Positions 17,141 to 25,275 of a stretch of DNA of 53,664 bases are shown here, piece after piece (position 1 is the stretch's first letter; each line of letters begins with the position of its first letter). The stretch comes from a virus. Both the position numbers and the translations under genes were made by a program. Location: positions 1 through 53,664 of the IMG/VR virus record IMGVR_UViG_3300045146_000572. One strand, given 5' to 3'. The notes under the pieces were generated by a model that was not told the origin of the DNA, searched no databases, and saw only the letters and a program-made list of their open reading frames with translations.

Positions 17141-18072
17141 GTATAAGGAGGTCGCATACAAGCGTGAGCAGCTCCGAATTTTCTATATTCTGCAGCGAGG
17201 TCAAAATTTAAAACGTTCTGCAGGTATTGCCATCGGCTTTTCAGCTTCGCAGGTATTCTCCCAGGAACAAAAGCGACTTCATAACTGACTGCGGATGCCC
17301 CAGCTTCTGCAGCCATCTCGATGAGTGTTTTATACGCTCTTGGATATCTTTTCGTCTTGTCGCTTGCCCCTGGCAGCATAGGCCGAAACCGCAGAGACGT
17401 TTTGACTCCGACATCTGACAGGGCTTTCATTGTTTTGATTCTCTGCGTTGCGTTAGGTGCAAGTAAATCAATTTTTTCAATCAAAGAGTCGTCAGGTGTT
17501 ATAATTGAAAATGCGACCCAGAATAATTCCGGCGCCTTTGCAATTCTATCGAGATATTCTTTCAGCTGAAATACTGTTCCTTTGGTGGAAATCCTTGTTG
17601 GCTGACGATATTTTATTGCGATGTCGATGTATTCCAGCAGCCACCCTCGGTGACGTTCGATGTGGTCACACGGATCATTTAACGTGCCAAGTTGAACAGG
17701 GCAAGGGTATCCGTTTTTATTCCGATCGTGATATTTTAAGGCGGTTCTTATCTGATCCCCATATGCACTGGGCTCACCTGCGAATAATCTCTCAATGGTT
17801 TTTAGACTTGTTTCGCCGATGTGGGCTGCAGACGCTTCTCTATGTTGTATGGTGTTATCTGAAAAACAGTATACGCAACCATATGAACAATGGGAAAATG
17901 AATCCATGCTCACCGGCAAAGCGCAATCAAAACCGTCACTTGTAAACCTTATCCCCCCATAAGACCGTGGAGTTAATTTAGCCGATGAGCACCTGGTTCT
18001 TGTATTGCACTTGGCAGGGCATTCCCCGCAGACGTTGACCCTTTTAAATCTTGGTTCACCCTGCATTGACAT
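17110..18072 (-). CDS. Radical SAM protein
   Basis: A 320-residue enzyme with the radical SAM cluster motif C62-SYG-C66-VY-C69, and four additional Cys near the N terminus (C15, C18, C22, C28) that may hold a second metal. It resembles the family related to spore photoproduct lyase and other DNA- or RNA-acting radical SAM proteins. Substrate unknown. It overlaps the ParB-domain gene by 17 bases and lies near terS, so a role on phage DNA is an attractive inference. ATG at 18072 preferred for its GGTGAG site. Confidence 0.8.
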   Translation of the reverse strand: MSMQGEPRFKRVNVCGECPAKCNTRTRCSSAKLTPRSYGGIRFTSDGFDCALPVSMDSFSHCSYGCVYCFSDNTIQHREASAAHIGETSLKTIERLFAGEPSAYGDQIRTALKYHDRNKNGYPCPVQLGTLNDPCDHIERHRGWLLEYIDIAIKYRQPTRISTKGTVFQLKEYLDRIAKAPELFWVAFSIITPDDSLIEKIDLLAPNATQRIKTMKALSDVGVKTSLRFRPMLPGASDKTKRYPRAYKTLIEMAAEAGASAVSYEVAFVPGRIPAKLKSRWQYLQNVLNFDLAAEYRKFGAAHACMRPPYTWTENIQPIR

Positions 18073-18697
18073 AAGCACTCACCATTTCATAAAATTTATC
18101 AGAATTCAACTGCTTATCGGCTGCCATGAATGGTGCAAGCATTTCCGACAATTTATTGTATCGATCATCGTCTCCATAATATTCCACATAAAACCAGTTT
18201 CCATTTTTTGCGCTGATGCCTGGTTTATTGTCAGCCACATTCTCAACCAGCCCATCGAATTCCGGTCTGGCAAAGCCTTCACCAACAAAAGGGTTGACGC
18301 TCTCGACCAGACCGGCAAGTATTTCATCATCAACCTTTAAAATGCTTTTCAGCTCTTCAAAAATAGATTCATCCACGTAAGCCATTTCGGTCATTTTGTC
18401 GAAAATCGCCAACATCAGATTCTCTTCATCCTCTGTCAGGTCGACCTGGATATACGGGACATCATCATTATTTTCCAGAGCCTGCATGACCCTCTCATGG
18501 CCGTCAATAAGGTTTCCGGTTCGCACATTTTCAATCACCCCTGTTATCCAGCCGATCTTTTTTAAAGATGCCTGGACAGCGTCACGCTGATTTTCTGGAT
18601 GGCGCCTGAAGTTATGCGGATTGGCCGTAAACTGGTCAGCCGGCTTCACATCGTATTTTACGATTCTGTTTTTGATCAAACTCTTCTTCTTTGTCAT
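18056..18697 (-). CDS. ParB-like nuclease/CTPase-domain protein
   Basis: A 213-residue protein with an N-terminal ParB/Srx fold: NPHNFRRHPENQRDAVQASL, then the GHERVMQAL motif that binds nucleotide. The C-terminal half is acidic and unique. In phages such domains often accompany DNA-modifying enzymes or act as adaptors. Here it is coupled to the FmdB-like gene (ATGA) and overlaps the radical SAM gene. Confidence 0.8.
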   Translation of the reverse strand: MTKKKSLIKNRIVKYDVKPADQFTANPHNFRRHPENQRDAVQASLKKIGWITGVIENVRTGNLIDGHERVMQALENNDDVPYIQVDLTEDEENLMLAIFDKMTEMAYVDESIFEELKSILKVDDEILAGLVESVNPFVGEGFARPEFDGLVENVADNKPGISAKNGNWFYVEYYGDDDRYNKLSEMLAPFMAADKQLNSDKFYEMVSAYVNAG

Positions 18698-18882
18698 TTT
18701 TTGCCCTTTATAGTTTTTCCAGGCCATTCACCTTTTAAAACAAAAGATGATGGGGAAATTATTCTTTCAAACATTCCTCCGCACCTGCAGTCTGCAGGGG
18801 GAATGGGTATAACCTTTGGGGTCAGTATCGTATCGGTAATAACAGTCCCGCACTTTCTACAGATATATTCGTAAATCGGCAT
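18694..18882 (-). CDS. FmdB-like zinc ribbon protein
   Basis: A 62-residue protein matching the FmdB/putative regulatory family: MPIYEYICRKCG start (C8, C11) and a second Cys pair in DCRCGG, then Phe-rich and basic residues. Likely a nucleic-acid or protein-binding Zn ribbon. Lies one base after the TylF-like gene and is coupled to the ParB gene. Confidence 0.8.
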   Translation of the reverse strand: MPIYEYICRKCGTVITDTILTPKVIPIPPADCRCGGMFERIISPSSFVLKGEWPGKTIKGKK

Positions 18883-18883
18883 A

Positions 18884-19702
18884 TTACTCCTTCACGATTA
18901 AAGCAGACCCCGTCTTGTCCGGCATTGGTATGGCGACCTCAGGTTTATCACTGAAAAAATCGTTGACTGCTTTAAAGGCACCTGGTAAATTCATATAATC
19001 ATGAACAAGGATCATTCCATGTCGAACCATCCTTGGATAAACAAGTTCAAGCCCTTTATGAATCGGCTCATAAAGGTCAGGGTCAAAATGTACAAAGGCG
19101 AATCGGCGGTCATTTAGCTCAGCCGGCCAAGTGTCTGGAAAATAACCTTTGAACCAGTGAACATTTCCATTTTCGGCGTCAACATTTTTCATCGCAATCT
19201 CGAGGCTGGTATCACTTAATTCGCCCTGGGGATAATCCCATCCGGTTTCCTGTTTTTCGCTTTTAAGGCATCGATCAGTAAAGCCCTCAAAGGTATCGAA
19301 CAAAAACAGTTCGCGCTCTGGAATGTAGTGATGAATGAGCGCTGCAGACCAGCCCCGATATACTCCGACTTCAAGCATGTCCCCAGGTATTTTTTCAACC
19401 AGCAAAGTTCTGAGCAGCAGAACAATGAGGTCGCGCCTGGTATGGCTGGTTATTTCAGGGGCAACGATTCTCCTGCCATCACCTGGTCTCGGCTGATAAC
19501 CACCGTGCAGGTTGACAATTAATTTATCATACCATTGAGTTGAGGGATGTATATCCTGATTATAATCAAGATGCCATTTCGTGCCTGTGAATAACGCTGC
19601 CAGTTCTTTGTCGTCATACTCAAAAACAAAATCTTCTCCTCCGTTGACTGCGAAAGTAATTTTCGTCTTGTAGAATCCGCATGTTTCAATCTTCCTGATC
19701 AT
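18884..19702 (-). CDS. TylF-like SAM-dependent methyltransferase
   Basis: A 272-residue protein of the macrocin O-methyltransferase (TylF) family. The SAM-binding region is GDMLEVGVYRGWSAAL followed by LFLFDTFEGF. The later FVHFDPDLYEP and ILVHDYMN segments are the family metal/substrate motifs. Members methylate sugars. With the glycosyltransferases in this genome it may tailor a glycan on host or virion. Overlaps its upstream neighbour by 17 bases. Confidence 0.85.
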   Translation of the reverse strand: MIRKIETCGFYKTKITFAVNGGEDFVFEYDDKELAALFTGTKWHLDYNQDIHPSTQWYDKLIVNLHGGYQPRPGDGRRIVAPEITSHTRRDLIVLLLRTLLVEKIPGDMLEVGVYRGWSAALIHHYIPERELFLFDTFEGFTDRCLKSEKQETGWDYPQGELSDTSLEIAMKNVDAENGNVHWFKGYFPDTWPAELNDRRFAFVHFDPDLYEPIHKGLELVYPRMVRHGMILVHDYMNLPGAFKAVNDFFSDKPEVAIPMPDKTGSALIVKE

Positions 19703-19922
19703 TTTTATTCCTCTTTTTTGGACACCATGATGGAGCCGTCACATTGACTAAAAACGACCCTCGAACCTGCTCCATTGTGACTTGATCACCATATTCATTC
19801 GGGAATTTGCAAAGTGTGCGAACCGTGTCAACTATGTTTAATTCAATCGCAAAAAATTCACAGCCCACGCAGACGTGTCGTGGATTTGTTTTGAATATTT
19901 TCAGTTTCTCAAGACCAGCCAT
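19686..19922 (-). CDS. Small Cys-containing protein
   Basis: A 78-residue protein with CVGCEFF, then later Cys residues near CKFP and WCPKK. The four Cys suggest a Zn or Fe-S knuckle similar to small phage proteins of unknown role. Sits between a nuclease and the TylF-like gene with one-base spacing. Confidence 0.65.
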   Translation of the reverse strand: MAGLEKLKIFKTNPRHVCVGCEFFAIELNIVDTVRTLCKFPNEYGDQVTMEQVRGSFLVNVTAPSWCPKKRNKNDQED

Positions 19923-19923
19923 C

Positions 19924-20379
19924 TCATTTTCCTTCCGGTTTTTTCAGTTCGTCATCCTTAACCTGCAGCCCGCTCAAAGCCCTGAATAAAGGGATGTAAT
20001 ACCTTTTGTCTCTAATCATGCCGGTCGAGAAGTGGTATACCCTCCACCCTTTAGCGGTCGCAGCGTTATGCTTTTCAAAATCATCCTGCAGTCGTTTCGT
20101 ATTCTGGTGTCTGCCTGCAATTTTTCCGGTTCCGTGACATATATCGCAGGTGCCTGTTGCACGACCTCCGAATATTTTGAATCCGGTTCCTTTGCATTTT
20201 CCGCACTTTACTCCAAACTGTCCTCCGTCAATTTCAACAGCAATCATCTGCTTTATCCACCCGAAATCGAGGCGCCACCGCCTGGAAGATGCGAATGCGA
20301 TTTCGCCCTGGGGAACCGGATACTGGTTATTTCCAAATATAAGGAAATTTCGTATAAATTCATCAGCAAGTTTACTCAT
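19924..20379 (-). CDS. PD-(D/E)XK-like nuclease with inserted DnaJ-type zinc finger
   Basis: A 151-residue protein related to DUF559/Vsr-type phage endonucleases: RRWRLDFGW (D38), AVEIDGG (E49, D51), GRH (89-91), then EKHNAATAKGW and a VYHF strand. Between the EIDGG strand and GRH lies an insert of about 35 residues with two CxxCxGTG knuckles (C59/C62 and C78/C81), as in the DnaJ zinc domain. This could give structure-specific DNA binding. Overlaps the NinG-like gene by eight bases. Confidence 0.75.
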   Translation of the reverse strand: MSKLADEFIRNFLIFGNNQYPVPQGEIAFASSRRWRLDFGWIKQMIAVEIDGGQFGVKCGKCKGTGFKIFGGRATGTCDICHGTGKIAGRHQNTKRLQDDFEKHNAATAKGWRVYHFSTGMIRDKRYYIPLFRALSGLQVKDDELKKPEGK

Positions 20380-20746
20380 TCAGCAGCCCCTTGATTTTCT
20401 TTTCCAGTTCAGAACCAATGGCGACCAGTTCATCCCTTGTGTATTTCTTAAAAGTCCTTTTCAGTTTTTCGAGTTCCCTGACTTTCTGTTTACCGATTTT
20501 TACCATCAATCGCTCACGATACATTTTCGTCGTCACTCCGCCGAAGCGATTGCAGGTTACACATTGCGCGTGAACGTTATCCTCGTGCCACCTGGTCGCC
20601 ATGATTCCTCTTGGGATCCAATGGCCGGCGTCACATCCATTGTAATTTATCGGTTTCCCGCATGTTATGCAATACCCTGTCGCTTTAACGTCCCTCATCC
20701 TGACGTATCTTGACATAAGGATGTCGAGTTTTGATTCAATCGTCAT
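20372..20746 (-). CDS. ninG: NinG-like HNH recombination nuclease
   Basis: A 124-residue homologue of lambda NinG/Rap. Visible motifs: LDILMSRYVRMRD, GYCITCGKP, DAGHWIPRG and the final NVHAQCVTCNRF, where Cys pairs bind Zn and the His/Asn residues form the HNH active site. It resolves branched recombination intermediates. The start at 20746 follows a TAA stop by one base; an in-frame ATG seven codons upstream is possible. Confidence 0.85.
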   Translation of the reverse strand: MTIESKLDILMSRYVRMRDVKATGYCITCGKPINYNGCDAGHWIPRGIMATRWHEDNVHAQCVTCNRFGGVTTKMYRERLMVKIGKQKVRELEKLKRTFKKYTRDELVAIGSELEKKIKGLLNE

Positions 20747-20747
20747 T

Positions 20748-21020
20748 TTAAAATAACCTCGGCTCATGGTGTTTTAATCGTTTAACGATGGTGGAAAAAT
20801 GCTCCCCATCCTTTTCTATTAAAATGAATCGGCGCCTGGTATTAAGGCAAGCGACCCCTGTTGTTCCGCTGCCTGCAGCGTTATCCAGAACAATATCCCC
20901 TTGATTTGTATATGTTTTAATTAAGTATTCAAAAAGCGAAACAGGTTTTTGAGTCGGATGTATTGCATGGTGTTTCGCGTCATAACTGAGATGGCATTTC
21001 TGGCATAGTGCTCTTATTTT
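20748..21020 (-). pseudogene. Remnant of DNA methyltransferase C terminus
   Basis: A 90-codon frame without any usable start. It encodes HPTQKPVSLFEYLIKTY, then DNAAGSGTTGVACLN (SAM-binding FxGxG-like motif) and a typical basic end, the C-terminal third of a beta-class N6A/N4C DNA methyltransferase. The codons before it (RALCQKCHLSYD) look like the end of an HNH nuclease, suggesting a deletion that fused two genes. No catalytic (D/S)PPY motif is present, so it cannot methylate DNA on its own. Confidence 0.75.
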
Positions 21021-21026
21021 TTATAA

Positions 21027-21404
21027 TCAATCGGCATCTTTTTTGTCATAAGGATTCGGGAGAGTGAGAGCCCATTTTTTTACCATTGCGACCGTCAATT
21101 TTTTCTGCTTCCCCTTTTTTGCTCTTTCTATCAATTTGTTTATTGTGACAGGTCGCGGGAGCCTTATTCTTATTCCGATGTGAAACGCTGCCTTGCAAAG
21201 CAAAGCAGTCACAATCATGAGCAGCAAGTTTGGCCATAGCATTAGAAAGAGAAATACCCAGATCGTCCAGGTCGATGCCCATTTTACCATATGCCATGAA
21301 ATCCAACTTGCTCTTCGGCCTATGTTGAAATCGCTGTCTCGAATTCCGTCGCAGAAATTCGAAAATATTAAAAGAACAGCTATCAGATAAACATTGTTCA
21401 GCAT
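21027..21404 (-). CDS. Membrane protein, unknown
   Basis: A 125-residue protein starting MLNNVYLIAVLLIF behind a perfect AGGAGG site. Two or three transmembrane helices (residues about 3-17, 45-80) are followed by a basic cytoplasmic tail (IERAKKGKQKKL). The frame is open further upstream to 21488 (a start giving MKPLPLLFLFF), which could add a lipoprotein-like leader. The ribosome site favours 21404. Confidence 0.65.
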   Translation of the reverse strand: MLNNVYLIAVLLIFSNFCDGIRDSDFNIGRRASWISWHMVKWASTWTIWVFLFLMLWPNLLLMIVTALLCKAAFHIGIRIRLPRPVTINKLIERAKKGKQKKLTVAMVKKWALTLPNPYDKKDAD

Positions 21405-21543
21405 TCTTATCACCTCCTTTAAAAGCCCTGCAGAACATGATAAAATATTTGATGTAAAGAACAAAAACAATAGCGGCAAAGGTTTCAATCGGAATCATCA
21501 ATTTCATAATCATTTCACCGTGCTGTATAAAATAATCTTCCAT
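21046..21543 (-). CDS. Overlapping ORF with N-terminal membrane anchor
   Basis: A 165-codon frame starting MEDYFIQHGEMIMKL with GAGGGGAA upstream. A transmembrane segment spans residues about 15-35 (PIETFAAIVFVLYIKYFIMF). From codon about 47 on it overlaps almost all of the downstream membrane gene in another frame, and that part is low-complexity and basic. The N-terminal portion fits its space well. Whether the long tail is translated is doubtful. The layout recalls nested Rz/Rz1 genes, but no o-spanin lipobox is clear. Confidence 0.4.
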   Translation of the reverse strand: MEDYFIQHGEMIMKLMIPIETFAAIVFVLYIKYFIMFCRAFKGGDKNAEQCLSDSCSFNIFEFLRRNSRQRFQHRPKSKLDFMAYGKMGIDLDDLGISLSNAMAKLAAHDCDCFALQGSVSHRNKNKAPATCHNKQIDRKSKKGEAEKIDGRNGKKMGSHSPESL

Positions 21544-21572
21544 TTCCCCTCGCAAGTTTATTCAGGTTTTTG

Positions 21573-21938
21573 TCACCTGTTCTTGGATATTAACAGCCTG
21601 CATTTAAAGCAAACATAGACCGCAACTTTTCTTCCATCGGAATTCCTGGAATACTTGTGTGGGGCAACTTTTGACTTGTGGCAATAGTTCCGACAAACGC
21701 TGCAAAGCCGTAAATTTTTATCCGGATTTACTTCCGGCTTTACGTCACGTTGTTTCCACTGAATATAATCGATCAAACCATTGATCGACGATATCATTTC
21801 ATCATATCCGAGATGGTGCAGTATGACCCTGATATCAGCAATTATCGAGGCGATGTCAGGGTCAACCCTGCTCTGTAGAAGAAATAATCTTGCATTCAGC
21901 GTTGACTCTGAAATTGTTATTTTTTTATTTTTTCCCAA
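21573..21938 (-). CDS. Protein with C-terminal zinc finger
   Basis: A 121-residue protein. The first 70 residues are helical. The C terminus has LCSVCRNYCHKSKVAP and VCFKCRLLI, i.e. two CxxC pairs (plus an extra Cys/His) forming a Zn finger. It overlaps the upstream FN3-type gene by 14 bases. Probably nucleic-acid binding; no named family. Confidence 0.65.
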   Translation of the reverse strand: MGKNKKITISESTLNARLFLLQSRVDPDIASIIADIRVILHHLGYDEMISSINGLIDYIQWKQRDVKPEVNPDKNLRLCSVCRNYCHKSKVAPHKYSRNSDGRKVAVYVCFKCRLLISKNR

Positions 21939-22662
21939 AGATCAGTCCGACGGCCAAAATAACTGAAACCGCACATGCTCCGATAAATGGAATTCTGAAA
22001 CGGTCAAAATCATGATTCGTGACCTCGACTTTGTTTTTAATGATAAGCAGGGTCTCCTCTCCGTCCTTTGGTGCCTTATCGAGGATCCTCTCAGTCTGTT
22101 CGTCGGCATAAAATCCTCCGCTCATACCAATTTTCCGCAGCAGATCAACGTAAAGAGTGTCATCGTCAGGCTTTATAACGGTCTGAATCAAAGTGTCCAG
22201 CCTGGTGACGTAAGTTGTATCATGAACAGGATACGGTTCAGGCACCGGATACCAGAATCTCAAAGTGTCATGAATTATAGTCGTATCATGAACAGGGTAA
22301 GGAACCGGAATCTCAATTTTTACTTCATAAGGAACCGGAATTTCCAAAGTATCACAATAAAAGAAATCCAGCCCCTGGGGTCGCCCTGGTCTGTATCGTG
22401 CTGTTGCCATTTCACTCGGTAGAGAAACATTTCCAACCTGGTCATAAGCCCGCAGGACTGCAGCAACCGAGTCACCACCTTGAAACCGCCACTCGGTAAC
22501 GTTTCCAAGTTTAACTTTCTGCCATTCGCTGCCTTCACTCCATACTGATATTTCATAGCCGGCAAGATCAGTTTCCTTGTTCGGTTCCCAGACCGCAATC
22601 CACTCACGTGATAAAAGCGAGGTCACCAGAATCAAGACAATTGCAAAAACTTTTGTAAACAT
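21925..22662 (-). CDS. Exported FN3-domain protein with Pro-rich stalk and C-terminal anchor
   Basis: A 245-residue protein with an N-terminal signal peptide (MFTKVFAIVLILVTSLLS), a fibronectin type III-like domain (residues 19-95), then a Pro/Val-rich stalk containing PVPYPVHDTT and PEPYPVHDTT repeats, an acidic segment and a C-terminal transmembrane helix (about 224-242) ending GKK. The topology places it across the host envelope. It might be an envelope-spanning lysis protein or a surface protein blocking superinfection; both are guesses. Confidence 0.7.
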   Translation of the reverse strand: MFTKVFAIVLILVTSLLSREWIAVWEPNKETDLAGYEISVWSEGSEWQKVKLGNVTEWRFQGGDSVAAVLRAYDQVGNVSLPSEMATARYRPGRPQGLDFFYCDTLEIPVPYEVKIEIPVPYPVHDTTIIHDTLRFWYPVPEPYPVHDTTYVTRLDTLIQTVIKPDDDTLYVDLLRKIGMSGGFYADEQTERILDKAPKDGEETLLIIKNKVEVTNHDFDRFRIPFIGACAVSVILAVGLIFGKK

Positions 22663-22703
22663 AGAACCACCTCATTTTTAATTAAAACCTGCAGGTGAAC
22701 CGA

Positions 22704-23120
22704 TCATCCTGCAGCAGGTTTATTTTTTGAAGAAATAAAGGATCGGCGAGGAACTTCATACATTTCACCATAAATTACAGCGTCAGGGAATTGCTTTACC
22801 ATGCCCGCAGCAGCCAGGCCAGCCCTGCACTTTTTACCATTATGACATCGGTTAAAATGTGAGCAGACTTTCATGGTTCCAAGTGGTAGACCACACAGTT
22901 CAAGCATCTCATTTTTGAGTATCGCCCTTATTCGAACCTCATATTCCCAAATAATGCCCTGGTCACATGCGATCAACTTTTGGATTTGACCTGCAGTGAT
23001 GCCCAGGTATTCAGTTATCACTTCGGTCGGATAACCGTCCGCCCTCATAACAAGGGCAATGTTGCGCTGCCATTCCTTTTCACTGACCTTCTCAATGTTT
23101 GGAATCGTCATTTCTCTCAT
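22704..23120 (-). CDS. Helix-turn-helix-like protein, unknown
   Basis: A 138-residue protein. Residues 17-50 (RNIALVMRADGYPTEVITEYLG then ITAGQIQKLI) resemble a homeodomain/HTH, and a Cys-rich centre (CSHFNRCHNGKKC) may bind metal. It follows the helicase loader by a four-base overlap. Possible regulator or replication accessory protein. Confidence 0.6.
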   Translation of the reverse strand: MREMTIPNIEKVSEKEWQRNIALVMRADGYPTEVITEYLGITAGQIQKLIACDQGIIWEYEVRIRAILKNEMLELCGLPLGTMKVCSHFNRCHNGKKCRAGLAAAGMVKQFPDAVIYGEMYEVPRRSFISSKNKPAAG

Positions 23121-23830
23121 ATTCTGCCTCTCATACTTTTTCCTGAAATTTCTACAAATCTGTAAACTCTGGAATCTCGAAATCTGTCGATTGTTCTTTC
23201 ATAACCTGTTAAAGTTTTGAAATCCTCCTTTGCTATGTTGGTCGTCACAATGGTTGCTTTCCTGTTGGCATAACGGAAATCCATGATTTCTTCCAATTGT
23301 GCTGCAGGGAATTCAGCCCGATACTCACTTCCGAAATCGTCAAGCAACAGCAGGTCGCAATTTTTTACATCTTCAAGAGATTCTTTTGTGACAATTGCGT
23401 GAAACAGCTGATTTACTTTTCTAAACTGCAGGTCATATTTCGGAGTATACCAGCAACTTGAAACAAGATCGTTCGTTGTTATGGTTCCCAATAAAAATGC
23501 CCTTTTAGCGATAAACGATAATATCGTCGTCTTGCCGACTCCCAGGCCACCGCTTAAAAGCATCCCGACACCTGACTCGATGTTTGCAGCAAGGTTTTCA
23601 CAATATTCCATGACTTGCTGTTTCGGTCTCATTAATTCCATATTGACTTCCCAGAACAACTTGCCTATTCCGAGTTTCTGCAGGTATTCATCCATCAGCC
23701 TTTTGCTGTTTTCTCTGAGATATTTTTTCCGCTGGTCACCATGTTCCTGGTTTGACTGTTCCGGTTGCTGCAGGCTGTTTTCCGGCTGATGGTATGTATC
23801 TCTTGTTTCCTGGCTTTGGTTTTCTTCCAT
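23117..23830 (-). CDS. DnaC-like replicative helicase loader (AAA+ ATPase)
   Basis: A 237-residue protein with Walker A GGLGVGKT (94-101), Walker B LLLLDDFG and a sensor-like IVTTNI strand, typical of DnaC/IstB AAA+ loaders. The first 35 residues are a Gln-rich disordered arm. It overlaps the upstream initiator by about 95 bases, giving an initiator-loader pair. The start at ATG 23830 is chosen for AGGAG seven bases upstream; a TTG lies two codons earlier. Confidence 0.85.
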   Translation of the reverse strand: MEENQSQETRDTYHQPENSLQQPEQSNQEHGDQRKKYLRENSKRLMDEYLQKLGIGKLFWEVNMELMRPKQQVMEYCENLAANIESGVGMLLSGGLGVGKTTILSFIAKRAFLLGTITTNDLVSSCWYTPKYDLQFRKVNQLFHAIVTKESLEDVKNCDLLLLDDFGSEYRAEFPAAQLEEIMDFRYANRKATIVTTNIAKEDFKTLTGYERTIDRFRDSRVYRFVEISGKSMRGRI

Positions 23831-24764
23831 CGTCAATCTCCTCTAAAAGAACCTGGTAAATTAAAACACCGTCCCCCCCTTTTGTTCTGGCCAGCAACTT
23901 CGCAGGGCTTCGGATATTTTTCGTCCTTGCCCACCAGGATTTTTCTTTATCAAAACAATGATGGATGACGGTTTTTATTTCTTCAATGTCTTTACCCTGC
24001 AGTATGAGATCGGCAATGCTCACCCTCCATTTTTCTTTATAATTCTTCTGCAGCCCACTGAAAATATTAGGCATATTTTCGTATAATAGGTCTGCGAACA
24101 TATCCACCGCTCCATCTATCTCAGGATTATGAGAGGTGAGAATTTCGTTGATTTTCTGCTCCCTGGTTCTTTTATTATTATTTGTTGAAACTGCATTAGG
24201 AGGAATATCCTCTTCTTTACTATTATTTTCTTTCTTTTTATTTGGGGGAATTTGCTCTCCGTTGCTTGCACTTGCTTGCAATTGCAGCCCCCCATTCCCC
24301 CCTGTTCCCTGGTCATTGTTTGCTGCCGGCGCCACCTTATATGCAGCCGTAACCATTTGGCCGTTCGTCGGAGCGGAAATTTCAATCTTCCTTGTTGCAC
24401 TCACCGGTTCGACGGATCTTATGTATCTGCTTTTCGCAGCCTGGCTCCGCTTCTCACTAATCTCACTTCTCCGCTCCTTATTCCGGTCTACCCTGTTGCT
24501 TCCAAGTCTGTCATCCTTTAAATAAAAAAGCCCCACCTCGATGCATGACTTTATTATTTCCTTTGCTGAATTAATCTCAGTCATGAGGTCGATTGCAAGG
24601 GCTTCATAAAAAACCTGGTCAACTGCCAAGAGCGAATCGCTGATGTGCATTTCCTCGACAACTCGCCAGAATACAGCATAAGCGATTCCACCATGCCTTC
24701 TGACAATTATCTTTATCCTCGAATCATTAAAAGAGTGATAGTCGTGGGGAAAGTATTCCGTCAT
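23736..24764 (-). CDS. Replication initiator-like protein (Lin1244/DUF4373 N-terminal domain)
   Basis: A 342-residue protein starting YFPHDYHSFNDSRIK then GGIAYAVFWRVVEEM, the N-terminal winged-helix family found in phage replication proteins. A long low-complexity linker (about 115-205) is followed by a DnaD-like helical C-terminal half (NYKEKWRVSIADLI). With the DnaC-like loader it would recruit the host helicase. A homing endonuclease gene overlaps its start. Confidence 0.8.
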   Translation of the reverse strand: MTEYFPHDYHSFNDSRIKIIVRRHGGIAYAVFWRVVEEMHISDSLLAVDQVFYEALAIDLMTEINSAKEIIKSCIEVGLFYLKDDRLGSNRVDRNKERRSEISEKRSQAAKSRYIRSVEPVSATRKIEISAPTNGQMVTAAYKVAPAANNDQGTGGNGGLQLQASASNGEQIPPNKKKENNSKEEDIPPNAVSTNNNKRTREQKINEILTSHNPEIDGAVDMFADLLYENMPNIFSGLQKNYKEKWRVSIADLILQGKDIEEIKTVIHHCFDKEKSWWARTKNIRSPAKLLARTKGGDGVLIYQVLLEEIDDGRKPKPGNKRYIPSAGKQPAATGTVKPGTW

Positions 24765-25275
24765 ACCTGCTCCTGTCGAAATTTATTTTTGCAAATTTGC
24801 CAAAGTGTTCCAACGCAGCGATATCATACTTTACTGCAGCGTCCTCTTCTCTTAGGTAGTATCCAAGATGAACAAGTTTTCTGCCGATGCGAATCAATGC
24901 CTGCCATTTTTCCAACTTAATATTGAAGCTCACCCCTTTGAACTTGCTTGAACATCCCCGCTTCGGATTCATGTTCCGCATATTTTCAGTCCTGGTTGCG
25001 AATCGCAAGTTCCCCCTGGTATTGTTCAGACCGTTGTGATCTATATGGTCTATCTCTTTGCCCTGCACCTTGCCCATTATAAGGTGATGCATAAAAAGAG
25101 CCATCGTTTTACCAGTTTGTTCATCCTTGTAAAAATTAACAGCATAGACGGTCGTTCTTGCCCCATTGAGTATACCCATCCATCTGTAATTTGAGCAAAC
25201 ATCATAATCGCAATCGTCAATGATCGCGATCAATCCTTTGCCCACTTTGCCCTGCAGTTTAATTTGCATCATCAT
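24727..25275 (-). CDS. HNH-AP2 homing endonuclease
   Basis: A 182-residue free-standing endonuclease. The HNH motif is HHLIMG, EIDHIDHNGLNN and NLRFAT (residues about 63-95). An AP2 DNA-binding domain follows (KFKGVSFNIKLEKWQALI, then AAVKYDIAALEHFGKFA). Such genes spread by cutting sites lacking them. The 3' end overlaps the replication initiator start by 38 bases, so insertion has altered that gene's leader. Confidence 0.9.
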   Translation of the reverse strand: MMMQIKLQGKVGKGLIAIIDDCDYDVCSNYRWMGILNGARTTVYAVNFYKDEQTGKTMALFMHHLIMGKVQGKEIDHIDHNGLNNTRGNLRFATRTENMRNMNPKRGCSSKFKGVSFNIKLEKWQALIRIGRKLVHLGYYLREEDAAVKYDIAALEHFGKFAKINFDRSRYDGILSPRLSLF

